Assembly: GCF_009906855.1 (NCBI RefSeq)
Contig: NZ_CP047650.1
Location: 4,588,001-4,652,000 of the forward strand
From: Xylophilus rhododendri
GTDB taxonomy: Bacteria > Pseudomonadota > Gammaproteobacteria > Burkholderiales > Burkholderiaceae_C
DNA: 64,000 nucleotides
Direction of reading: 5' to 3'
The notes under the pieces are model-generated. The model was not told the origin of the DNA and ran no database searches. It saw only the letters and a list, made by a program, of their open reading frames with translations. The first letter of the stretch is position 1, and every line of letters starts with the position of its first letter. Position numbers and translations under genes: made by a program. Below, piece by piece: positions 33,869-41,476 of this stretch.

Positions 33869-34732
33869 ATGCAGATCACCGAGACGCCGCCCCCGCCCAA
33901 CCAGGACGCCGAACGCTACGGCCGGCCCTCGGGCGGCTGGCGGCTGCGGCTCTACAGCGTCATCTTCGAGTCCGACACGCCCGCGGGCCGGGCCTTCGAC
34001 CTGCTGCTGATCGGCCTGATCGTGGCCAGCGTGGTGGCGGTGGCGCTCGACAGCGTGGCCTCCATCCACGCCGAACACCGGCCGCTGCTGCGTGGCTGCG
34101 AATGGTTCTTCACCCTGGCCTTCACGGTCGAATACTTCTGCCGCCTGGTCTGCGTGGACCGGCCGGCGCGCTACATGCGCAGCGTGTTCGGCGTGATCGA
34201 CCTGCTGGCCCTGCTGCCCACCTATGTGGCGGTGCTGGTGCCGGGGGTGTATGCGCTGGTCGATGTGCGGGTGCTGCGGCTGCTGCGCATCTTCCGGATC
34301 CTCAAGCTCAGCCAGTACGTGGCGGAGTACAGCGCGCTGGGCGAGGCCCTGGCTGCCTCGCGCCGCAAGATCGCGGTGTTCATGTCCTTCGTGCTGCTGG
34401 TGGTGGTGGTGATGGGCACGCTGATGTATGTGGTGGAAGGGCCTGCGCATGGCTTCACCAGCATTCCCGTGGGGGTCTACTGGGCCATCACCACCATGAC
34501 CACCGTGGGCTTCGGCGACATCGCGCCCAAGACGGCCATCGGGCGGGGGATCGCCTCGGCCATGATGCTGCTGGGATGGGGCACTCTGGCCGTGCCGACC
34601 GGGATCGTGAGTTCGGAGTTCACTGCACGGCATGCCCGGTGGGCCGTGGGGGCGCGGCGGTGTCCTGCTTGCGGGAGTGAGGAGCACCTGGTTTCGGCGC
34701 GGTTTTGTGGGGATTGCGGGGCTTTGCTTTAG
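33869..34732 (+). CDS. Voltage-gated K+ channel with C-terminal zinc-ribbon
   Basis: A 287-aa ion channel of the Kv type. Six membrane segments are visible. S4 carries the spaced arginines VRVLRLLRIFRILKLSQY. The selectivity filter is TTVGFGD (T212-D217 core), preceded by the pore helix VYWAITTMT. The C-terminal tail holds two CxxC pairs (C265/C268 and C280/C283, CPACG and CGDCG), forming a zinc-ribbon-like module in the cytoplasm. The last 40 codons use far more G- and T-ending codons than the rest of the gene. It sits after the receptor gene and faces the MarR gene. Its role may be membrane potential control. Confidence 0.9.
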   Translation: MQITETPPPPNQDAERYGRPSGGWRLRLYSVIFESDTPAGRAFDLLLIGLIVASVVAVALDSVASIHAEHRPLLRGCEWFFTLAFTVEYFCRLVCVDRPARYMRSVFGVIDLLALLPTYVAVLVPGVYALVDVRVLRLLRIFRILKLSQYVAEYSALGEALAASRRKIAVFMSFVLLVVVVMGTLMYVVEGPAHGFTSIPVGVYWAITTMTTVGFGDIAPKTAIGRGIASAMMLLGWGTLAVPTGIVSSEFTARHARWAVGARRCPACGSEEHLVSARFCGDCGALL

Positions 34733-34763
34733 TTCTTCTCCTTGGCGAAGGAGATAAAGCCCC
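34718..34763. terminator. Nested hairpin between the K+ channel and marR genes, likely bidirectional terminator
   Basis: GGGGCTTT (34718-34725) pairs with AAAGCCCC (34756-34763). Inside, TCTCCTT (34737-34743) pairs with AAGGAGA (34748-34754) around GGCG. The outer stem overlaps the end of the channel gene. The arrangement is symmetric and suits both convergent transcripts, although no long T run follows. Confidence 0.5.
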
Positions 34764-34771
34764 TTCATCCC

Positions 34772-35265
34772 TCACCCCTCCCCACTCATCCGCTGCAACA
34801 AAAACAACACAGCCACCCGCTCAGCCGCATTCAACCCCCCGAACGTGGCCTCACTGATCTCCCGAGCAAACGGCACGGTTTTAGAAACCAGTTCCTCCCG
34901 GAAGCAGTAGCCCGAATCATCACCTTGCGTTTATCCGCAGGATCATGGGAAACCTCGATCAACCCCCGCGACTTCAGCCGCTCCACCACCCCCCTGGCCG
35001 TCCCCTGGTCGATGGCAGTCGCCCGCACCACATCGTTGAGCGAGCAGGCCCCCCGCTCCTGCACCGCGCACAGCACCACGAACTGCGCCGCCGTGAGCTG
35101 CGAATCCGGAATCCCCTGCTGGAAGATCGCCACATGCCGCTGATAGGCACGCCGCAGCAGGTGCCCCACCTGCTGCGAGAAGTCGTAGCCCCCCAGCACG
35201 GCCGCGCCAGAGTTCGGCGCAGGGCTTTCGGAAGTGGCGGCAATGGATCGTTTTCTCTGGCTCAT
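34772..35265 (-). CDS. MarR-family regulator with frameshifted C-terminus
   Basis: A winged-helix regulator. The core is DFSQQVGHLLRRAYQRHVAIFQQ, LTAAQFVVLCAVQERGACSLNDVV, the recognition helix region DQGTARGVVERLKSRGLIEV and the wing DPADKRKVMIRATASGR. After that the frame as given reads 27 unrelated residues and stops at 34831. One added G at about 34894-34899 restores ELVSKTVPFAREISEATFGGLNAAERVAVLFLL, the usual MarR dimerisation helix, ending at 34772. The start is ATG 35265 or 35274. Target genes are unknown; the divergent GGDEF gene shares its upstream region. Confidence 0.82.
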
Positions 35266-35538
35266 GAATGGCACATCAGCAGGCCGGCAGCAAGCGCAAA
35301 AGACCTCTTGCCTGGATATCCCGCTGCACGTTTTGTGGTTTTATACTGAGCTTTGGCAGGAACACGCGTCCATAACCGCGTGTGCTGACTCGATAAAGCC
35401 CTCTATTTTGTCCTCGGAGACACACTTGCTGCTTGAGACACGGGACAACAGGGTAAGCGACAAGCGTCATCCGCGGCCCGCGCAGCACGCATCCGGATCG
35501 GCCAGGCACGCATCGCTTGCCGGATGCAGGAGATGGGC
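35266..35538. promoter_or_regulatory. Divergent region between marR and the Cache-GGDEF gene
   Basis: A 273-base gap with lower GC than its flanks. It holds a perfect palindrome, ACACGCG-N8-CGCGTGT (35362-35383), which is a good operator candidate for the MarR protein. TATACT (35342-35347) may be a -10 element, but I see no convincing -35. Nothing else stands out. Confidence 0.45.
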
Positions 35539-36978
35539 ATGGATGGCCGGGTAAAGCCGCTGTCTTCCGAACGGCGCCTGATCTATTTCCTGGTGCCCTT
35601 TCTGATCGCCTTTCAGATCGGTGCTTTTGTCCTGCTCTGGTTCGCCAACCGGCGCATCGCCACCGACCAGCTCGAAGACGAATTGCGCTCCAGCGCCCAG
35701 GTCTTCAAATACGCGGTGGCGCAGCGCAGCGAATACCTGCGCCAGGCCACCGACCTGGTGGCCAAGGACTACGGTTTTCGCGAGGCGGTTTCCAGCAATT
35801 CGCGCCTGACCATCGAATCGGCCCTGAAGAACCAGAACGTGCGTATGGGTTCGAGCCTGACCGTGCTGTCCACGCTGGACGACACCGTCACCGGCAAGTC
35901 CATGTCGCAGACCAGCGGCTTCCTGGCCGACTATCCCGGCCTCTCGGATTCGGCGCTGGCCGCCCAGGTGCGCGACATCAAGTCCGGCGACAGCAGCCTG
36001 AAGGCACTGGCGCTCGACCCGGACACCCATGTGCTCTACCAATGGGTCAAGACCGTGGTGCGCACGCCGGCGCCCACCGCCCACCTGTCCTTCGCCTTCC
36101 AGATCGACGACCAGATCGCCGCCCAGTTCCGCAAGATCACCAATTCGGACTTCGTCTTCCTGTCGCGCGACGGCAAGGGCCCCTGGACCATCCAGGCGTC
36201 TTCCTACGATCCCGAACTGCAGGGCGCCATGGTCTCCAAGTTCGAGAACCTGCAGGACGGTTTCTGGTCGCTGACCGCCGGCACCAACCACTACCGCATG
36301 CTCACGGTGGACCTGGGCGAGAACGGTGCCTCGCGGGTGGTGGCGGTGGTGGGCCAGTCGCTCGAAGAGGCCATGGAGACCTTCGTCAAGCTCGAACGCA
36401 TCTTCAGCCTGTTGATCGTGTTCAACGTGGTGCTGTCGGTGACCGCTGTCTACCGCGCCACCCACAAGTTCGTGGCGCCGCTGGACAAGGTGGCCTATCA
36501 GGACAGCCTGACCCGCCTGGCCAACCGCCGCCTGTTCGAGATGAACCTGCAGCTGGCCGCCGAGAACTACAAGGCCCTGGGCCGCGGCTACAGCCTGATG
36601 GTGATGGACCTGAACAAATTCAAGGCGATCAACGACACCCTGGGCCACGCCGCGGGCGACCAGGTGCTGCAGGAGGCGGCACGCCGCATCCAGGGCATCC
36701 TGCGCCATTCCGACACCGTGGCCCGCCTGGGCGGCGACGAGTTCGCGGTGCTGCTGATCACCAACGACCGGCACAAGGCAGCCGAGATCGCCGGCATGAT
36801 CTGCGAGCGGGTCAAGCAGCCGATCACCCTGGCCGACGGCAAGCTGGTGGACGTGGGGGTGAGCATCGGCGTGGCGCGTGTGCCCGAGAACGGCGTGGCC
36901 ACCGACCAGCTGCTGCACCTGGCCGACGAGGCCATGTACGCGGCCAAGGTGAGGGCCTGCGGTTTCACCTTCGCCTGA
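35539..36978 (+). CDS. Membrane diguanylate cyclase with periplasmic double-Cache sensor
   Basis: A 479-aa protein. A first membrane helix (LIYFLVPFLIAFQIGAFVLLW, about 13-33) is followed by a periplasmic region of about 265 residues with the layout of a double Cache domain (YAVAQRSEYLRQATDLVAKDYGFREAVSS). A second membrane helix at about 292-312 leads to the GGDEF domain, with AYQDSLTRLANRRLF, LNKFKAINDTLGHAAGDQVL and the intact RLGGDEFAV (398-402). ATG 35539 is chosen because AGGAG lies six bases before it; in-frame ATGs at 35524 and 35533 have none. It should make cyclic di-GMP in response to an external ligand. Confidence 0.92.
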   Translation: MDGRVKPLSSERRLIYFLVPFLIAFQIGAFVLLWFANRRIATDQLEDELRSSAQVFKYAVAQRSEYLRQATDLVAKDYGFREAVSSNSRLTIESALKNQNVRMGSSLTVLSTLDDTVTGKSMSQTSGFLADYPGLSDSALAAQVRDIKSGDSSLKALALDPDTHVLYQWVKTVVRTPAPTAHLSFAFQIDDQIAAQFRKITNSDFVFLSRDGKGPWTIQASSYDPELQGAMVSKFENLQDGFWSLTAGTNHYRMLTVDLGENGASRVVAVVGQSLEEAMETFVKLERIFSLLIVFNVVLSVTAVYRATHKFVAPLDKVAYQDSLTRLANRRLFEMNLQLAAENYKALGRGYSLMVMDLNKFKAINDTLGHAAGDQVLQEAARRIQGILRHSDTVARLGGDEFAVLLITNDRHKAAEIAGMICERVKQPITLADGKLVDVGVSIGVARVPENGVATDQLLHLADEAMYAAKVRACGFTFA

Positions 36979-37026
36979 ACCGCAGGGCGGCGTGATGCCG
37001 AGGGGACCGACAATCGCCGGTTGCCC

Positions 37027-37989
37027 ATGCCAAGCCCATCCCCCATCCTGCTCGCCCCCATGGAGGGCCTTCTCGACTTCGTGCTGCGCGATGTGCTGAC
37101 CCGCATCGGCGGGGTGGACCGCTGCGTGTCGGAATTCATCCGCATCACCGGCACGGTGCTGCCCGACCGGGTCTTCCTGCGCTACGTGCCCGAGCTGCTC
37201 AACGGCAGCCGCACGCCCGCCGGCACGCCGGTGCGGCCGCAGCTGCTGGGCTCGGACGCCGCCTGCCTGGCCGACAACGCGGCGGCGCTGGCGCGGCTGC
37301 AGCCCGAAGGTGTCGATCTCAACTTCGGCTGCCCGGCCAATATCGTCAACCGCCACGGCGGCGGCGCGGCGCTGCTCGACACGCCCGAGGCCCTGTTCGA
37401 CATCGTGCGCGCAGTGCGCGCCGCCGTGCCGGCGCATCTGCCGGTGTCGGCCAAGATGCGCCTGGGTGTGCGCGATGCCAGCCTGGCGCTGGAGAACGCC
37501 CGGGCGCTGGCCGAGGCCGGTGCCTGCGAGCTGGTGGTGCATGCCCGCACCAAGACCGATGGCTACCGCCCGCCGGCCTATTGGGAGCTGATCGCCGCGA
37601 TCCGCGAGGCGGTGGCGATCCCGGTGGTGGCCAATGGCGAGATCTGGACGGTGGCCGATGCACAGCGCTGCCGCGAGCTGTCGGGCTGCCAGGCGCTGAT
37701 GCTGGGCCGCGGCGCCGTGGCCGATCCGGGCCTGGCCTGGGCGATACGCGCGGCCGACGGGCAGGCCGTCTCCGGCGCCGTGGGCTGGACCGAACTGCTG
37801 CCGCAGCTCGATGCCTTCTGGCGCATCATCAGCCACCACTTCCCCGGCCGGCAGCGGGTGGGCCGGCTCAAGCAGTGGCTCAACCTGCTGCGGCGGCGCC
37901 ATCCCGAGGCTGAAGCCGCCTTCATGGAGATCCGCACGCTGACCGATCCGGCGGCGGTGGATGCCTGGATGGCACGGCAGCGGGCATGA
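37027..37989 (+). CDS. dusC: tRNA-dihydrouridine synthase (DusC type)
   Basis: A 320-aa FMN enzyme reducing specific uridines of tRNA, C-type members acting at U16. The FMN barrel begins ILLAPMEGLLDFVLRDVL. The proton-donor Cys102 lies in VDLNFGCPANIVNRHGGGAALL, the family signature. Further motifs are VSAKMRLGV, LVVHARTK, VVANGEIW and LMLGRGAVADP. The MEGLLD form and C-terminal segment fit DusC better than DusA or DusB. ATG 37027 is preferred over a TTG six bases upstream. Its stop lies inside the T/A tract of a terminator for the convergent lipoprotein gene. Confidence 0.92.
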   Translation: MPSPSPILLAPMEGLLDFVLRDVLTRIGGVDRCVSEFIRITGTVLPDRVFLRYVPELLNGSRTPAGTPVRPQLLGSDAACLADNAAALARLQPEGVDLNFGCPANIVNRHGGGAALLDTPEALFDIVRAVRAAVPAHLPVSAKMRLGVRDASLALENARALAEAGACELVVHARTKTDGYRPPAYWELIAAIREAVAIPVVANGEIWTVADAQRCRELSGCQALMLGRGAVADPGLAWAIRAADGQAVSGAVGWTELLPQLDAFWRIISHHFPGRQRVGRLKQWLNLLRRRHPEAEAAFMEIRTLTDPAAVDAWMARQRA

Positions 37990-38016
37990 AAAAAAAGCGG
38001 CCCGTCCGGGGCCGCT
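37989..38016 (-). terminator. Intrinsic terminator for the poly-glycine lipoprotein gene
   Basis: Read on the minus strand, AGCGGCCC pairs with GGGCCGCT (37996-38003 with 38009-38016), followed by eight T that end at the dusC stop. It lies 24 bases after the lipoprotein stop. Confidence 0.8.
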
Positions 38017-38039
38017 CTCGCCAGCGAAAAAAACGCCGT

Positions 38040-39728
38040 TCAGCGGTCGTCCACGCTCACCCCGAAATAGACCGCGCCGGAGGCACCGGCGTATACCGTC
38101 AGGCCGCTGCCCGCCGGCACGAGCTGGACCAGCGAGTTGTAGCTGCGTCCACCAGTCGTCTGTACCGGCCGCACACGCATGCCGTCACGCGGCTTGTTGT
38201 AGAGGCGGTACTGGGTGGAGGCGTCCAGCAGGTCGATACGGTCGACCCTGCCGGTCGCGGCATCGACCGAGGTGATGCGGTTGCCGCCGTAGCTGAAGCT
38301 GGAGCCTGTCGTCTGCACCTCGGCCGTCCAGTACCGGCCCACGCGGCCCACGTCCGGCAAGGGCAGGGCACTCTGCCTGGACGCCACCATCAGGCCCTGG
38401 CCCGGATAGGCGGCCACCAGGAACATGCCACCCGTCGGCGAACGATAGGCATGCAGCGCGACCAATGCCGCGCCATTGGCCGGATTGGTGATGGCGAAGG
38501 TCCTGGGCAATGCCGCGCCGGTGGTCGGATTGGGCCGGACGGCGGGGGCGATGCCGGTGGTGGTCACCTCACCCGTGCAGGCATCGGCATTGGCGGCGCA
38601 CTCACGCACGTCGAGGCGGCCGGCCGCGCTGATCGTCAGGGTGCTGAAGCCGGTCTCGCCCGGACCGTACTCCACCGTGTTCCAGTTGCCGGCCAGGTCG
38701 GCCAGCGCGAGGCTCTGCATCGGGAAGGCGAAGCCGACCGGTCCGCTGGAATCGCGCAGGGCGAAGATGCCCTGCTGCGAGGCAGCGGCCTCGTAGGTCT
38801 TGCCCTGCAGGCCGGCGAAGCTGAACTGGCAGGCCTGCACGGCCGACATGCGGATCGGTCCGCCCAGACTCGTAAATCCCCCGCTGGTCGTCACCCACTG
38901 GCTCGCGCTGGGAACCGGCCCGCTGAACTGGAGGCTCAACACGCCGCTGCTGCCGTCGCTGTAGACCGCCTGGTACTTGCCATCGCGCAACTGCGGGCAG
39001 GCCGGCACCGGCGGCGCGGTGAGCTGTCCGGCGGCCAGATCGGCTGCGCCTTCGCGCAGCGCATAGGCCAGGTCGGCCAGGCTGCTGCCGCCGCTGCGCA
39101 GGCTGGCGGCCAGCGCATCGAGCTTGGCATCGAGCGCATCGCCGATGCGGAAGCTGTCGCTCAGCGGCGAGTCGCCGCCGATCTGGATGCCCGCGGCCGC
39201 CAGCGCCGCGGCCACCGCCGTCCGGGCCTGGGCCAGTTGCGCATCGCCGAAACTGGCGGCATTGAAGGCGGCGAACACGGCGGCCGGATCGGCATGCGCG
39301 GCGGTGCCCAGGATGAGATGGGTCAACGGCGTGATGTTGGCCGTGGCGCTGCCCTGGCCCGAACCTGTGGCCAGGCCGTAGAGCACGGTGCTGCCGCTGG
39401 TGAGCTGCAGCATGCAGGGCAGGCTGGCGCCCGTCACGGTGACCGAATAGGCGCCGCTGGTGCCGGTGCTTGCGCTGCCGTTGCCGCCATGGCAGCGCAC
39501 CGCCACACTGGCATTGGCCAGGGCCGCGCCCACCGCGGCCGTGCCGCTGACGGTGACGCCGGCCAGCACCGAAGGCGCTGCTGGCGTGCCACCGCCACCG
39601 CCACCGCCGCCGCCGCCGCCGCCGCCTCCGCCTCCGCCTCCGCCTCCGCCTCCGCCTCCGCCTCCGCCTCCGCAAGCCGCCAAGAACAAAGACAGGGCAA
39701 GACCTGCCACGATCCGAATATCTCTCAT
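38040..39728 (-). CDS. Large lipoprotein with a 28-glycine linker
   Basis: A 562-aa lipoprotein. The signal ends in LFLAAC, with the acylated Cys at residue 19, followed directly by 28 Gly (residues 20-47). The linker is encoded by a GGA-GGC hexanucleotide repeat with a GGC part (39588-39671). After it comes an Ig-like or carboxypeptidase-regulatory-like segment (GVTVSGTAAVGAALANASVAVRC), then a helical region with AFNAASFGDAQLAQARTAVAAAL, then beta-rich domains I cannot name. The ATG at 39728 gives the signal peptide; an upstream ATG adds an unlikely extension. Similar poly-Gly lipoproteins occur in related bacteria and are probably surface-exposed. Function is unknown. Confidence 0.82.
   Translation of the reverse strand: MRDIRIVAGLALSLFLAACGGGGGGGGGGGGGGGGGGGGGGGGGGGGTPAAPSVLAGVTVSGTAAVGAALANASVAVRCHGGNGSASTGTSGAYSVTVTGASLPCMLQLTSGSTVLYGLATGSGQGSATANITPLTHLILGTAAHADPAAVFAAFNAASFGDAQLAQARTAVAAALAAAGIQIGGDSPLSDSFRIGDALDAKLDALAASLRSGGSSLADLAYALREGAADLAAGQLTAPPVPACPQLRDGKYQAVYSDGSSGVLSLQFSGPVPSASQWVTTSGGFTSLGGPIRMSAVQACQFSFAGLQGKTYEAAASQQGIFALRDSSGPVGFAFPMQSLALADLAGNWNTVEYGPGETGFSTLTISAAGRLDVRECAANADACTGEVTTTGIAPAVRPNPTTGAALPRTFAITNPANGAALVALHAYRSPTGGMFLVAAYPGQGLMVASRQSALPLPDVGRVGRYWTAEVQTTGSSFSYGGNRITSVDAATGRVDRIDLLDASTQYRLYNKPRDGMRVRPVQTTGGRSYNSLVQLVPAGSGLTVYAGASGAVYFGVSVDDR
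39588..39671 (-). repeat. In-frame GGC/GGA microsatellite coding for poly-glycine
   Basis: 84 bases encode 28 consecutive Gly codons: about eight GGCGGA hexamers, then GGC runs. The tract can lengthen or shorten by slippage in 3- or 6-base steps without breaking the lipoprotein frame. Confidence 0.9.
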
Positions 39729-39889
39729 TGCAATGCCGTGTTGAAACGTTGTGAGTCCCGCGGCCGATGCTCGCGTCACCAGATCGTATCAAACATGTGT
39801 ACATCGGTAACAGGCGCCGGAAGCCCCTGGATACGCGCGAGTCCGGCGGGCTCGACAGAATGGGTCCCGCCGCCACCAACCCGGACGCC

Positions 39890-40684
39890 ATGAAAGAACT
39901 CTCGCGCAAGGATTACGACGAACAGCTCGAACCGCTGCAGATCGAACTCGCCCGCATCGCCCGCTGGGTGGCGGCGCGCGAACAGCGCATCCTGATCCTC
40001 TTCGAGGGCCGCGACACCGCCGGCAAGGGCGGCGTCATCGCCACCATCAGCGACTACCTCAACCCGCGGCAATGCCGGATCACCGCCCTGCCCAAGCCCA
40101 CCGAGCGCGAGGCCGCGCAATGGTATTTCCAGCGCCATGTGGCGCACCTGCCGGCCGCCGGCGAAATCGCCCTGTTCGACCGCAGCTGGTACAACCGCGC
40201 CGGCGTCGAGAAGGTGATGGGCTACGCCAGCGACAAGCAGGTGGCCAGCTTCCTGAAGCAGGCACCGGTGTTCGAACGCATGCTGGTCGACGACGGCATC
40301 CTGCTCTTCAAGTACTGGCTGTGCACCGACCAGGCCGAGCAGGAAAAGCGCTTCGCCGAGCGCCATGCCGATCCGCTCAAGCGCTGGAAACTCTCGCCGG
40401 TCGACATCGAGGCCCGCAAGCTCTACGACGACTACACCCAGGCCCGCGAGAAGATGCTCAAGGCCACGCACAAGCGCCATGCACCCTGGACGCTGGTGGA
40501 CTTCAACGACCAGCGCCTGGGCCGGCTCACCTTGATCCGCGACCTGATCCAGCGCCTGCCCAAGAGCCGCATCGAGGACGTCGCGCCCGCGCTCGAAGCC
40601 TTGAAGCGCAAGCCGCACAAGGAGCACTATGGCGTGATCGAGCCGCTCAAGGTGCCCAAGGACCTGCGGCCGACAGCCGGCTGA
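39890..40684 (+). CDS. ppk2: Polyphosphate kinase 2 (PPK2 family)
   Basis: A 264-aa PPK2-class kinase that transfers phosphate between polyphosphate and nucleotides. Walker A is EGRDTAGKGG (residues 39-48), followed by ITALPKPTEREAAQWYFQRHVAHLP and the Walker B-like lid DRSWYNRAGVEKVMG. A single PPK2 domain of this length fits class I, which acts on nucleoside diphosphates. ATG 39890 matches the family start; ATG 39860 is in frame 10 codons upstream and cannot be excluded. Together with the Pho-box-like DUF47-pit locus it shows phosphate storage capacity. Confidence 0.92.
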   Translation: MKELSRKDYDEQLEPLQIELARIARWVAAREQRILILFEGRDTAGKGGVIATISDYLNPRQCRITALPKPTEREAAQWYFQRHVAHLPAAGEIALFDRSWYNRAGVEKVMGYASDKQVASFLKQAPVFERMLVDDGILLFKYWLCTDQAEQEKRFAERHADPLKRWKLSPVDIEARKLYDDYTQAREKMLKATHKRHAPWTLVDFNDQRLGRLTLIRDLIQRLPKSRIEDVAPALEALKRKPHKEHYGVIEPLKVPKDLRPTAG

Positions 40685-40733
40685 AGCGTCCTGCCTTCTC
40701 CCTTTTCCTCCCTCAGCCAACAACAAAGGCCGT

Positions 40734-41390
40734 ATGCGCTACTTCACCCGATCCACCCTCGTCCTGGCGGCCAGCCTGGCCGCCTTCGCCGCCACCGGCC
40801 TCGTCTCGGTCCAGGCACAGTCCGCCGCCGCCCAGGCTGCGGACGAAAAACCGGTGCGCCTGCGCGGCACGCTGGAAAAGGCCGATGCGAACACCATCAC
40901 TGTCAAGGACCGCGGCGGCGAGACGGTGGTGCTGCAGCGGCCGCCCGGCATGCCGATCGCCGAGGTCTTCCCGGTCTCGCTCTCGGACATCCGCCCCAAC
41001 AGCTACATCGGCACCGCCGCGCTACCCCAGCCCGACGGCACCCAGCGGGCGCTGGAAGTGGTCATCTTCCCCGAGGCCGCGCGCGGCACCGGCGAAGGCC
41101 ACCACGCCTGGGATCTGATGCCCGAAAGCACCATGACCAACGCGACCGTCGAAGGCGTCAGCGCCGCGCCTTCGGACGTGCCCGGCGGCCAGAAGCTGGT
41201 GCTGAAGTACAAGGGCGGCGAGAAGACCGTCATCGTGCCGCGCGACGTGCCGGTGGTGAGCTTCAAGCCCGGCACGCCGGACCTGCTGGTGCCCGGCGCC
41301 AAGGTGCTGGTGAATGCCCAGATGAAGGACGGCAAGCCCACCGCCGTGCGGGTGATGACCGGCCGCGACGGCTTCGCGCCGCCGATGTGA
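40734..41390 (+). CDS. Exported protein of unknown function
   Basis: A 218-aa protein with a signal peptide ending near SVQAQ (residue 29). The mature part is predicted to be beta-rich, with a strand series VRLRGTLEKADANTITVKDRGGETVVLQRP that resembles OB-fold or DUF5666-type units, repeated near KLVLKYKGGEKTVIVPRDVPVV. No Cys or catalytic motif is seen. It starts 49 bases after ppk2, possibly cotranscribed. I cannot assign a function. Confidence 0.75.
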   Translation: MRYFTRSTLVLAASLAAFAATGLVSVQAQSAAAQAADEKPVRLRGTLEKADANTITVKDRGGETVVLQRPPGMPIAEVFPVSLSDIRPNSYIGTAALPQPDGTQRALEVVIFPEAARGTGEGHHAWDLMPESTMTNATVEGVSAAPSDVPGGQKLVLKYKGGEKTVIVPRDVPVVSFKPGTPDLLVPGAKVLVNAQMKDGKPTAVRVMTGRDGFAPPM

Positions 41391-41476
41391 TCGCGCGGCG
41401 GCAGGCCGCGTCATGAGGCGGTCACGCCGCGCTGGGATGTTCTGCGTCTTTACACGACCGGGACATTCCTTCTCTC

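Noticed and set aside
38602..39909. Arg-rich open frames opposite or overlapping the poly-glycine lipoprotein
   Set aside because: They are shadows of the GGC/GGA repeat (poly-Arg, poly-Pro or Glu-Ala repeats in other frames) without independent support.
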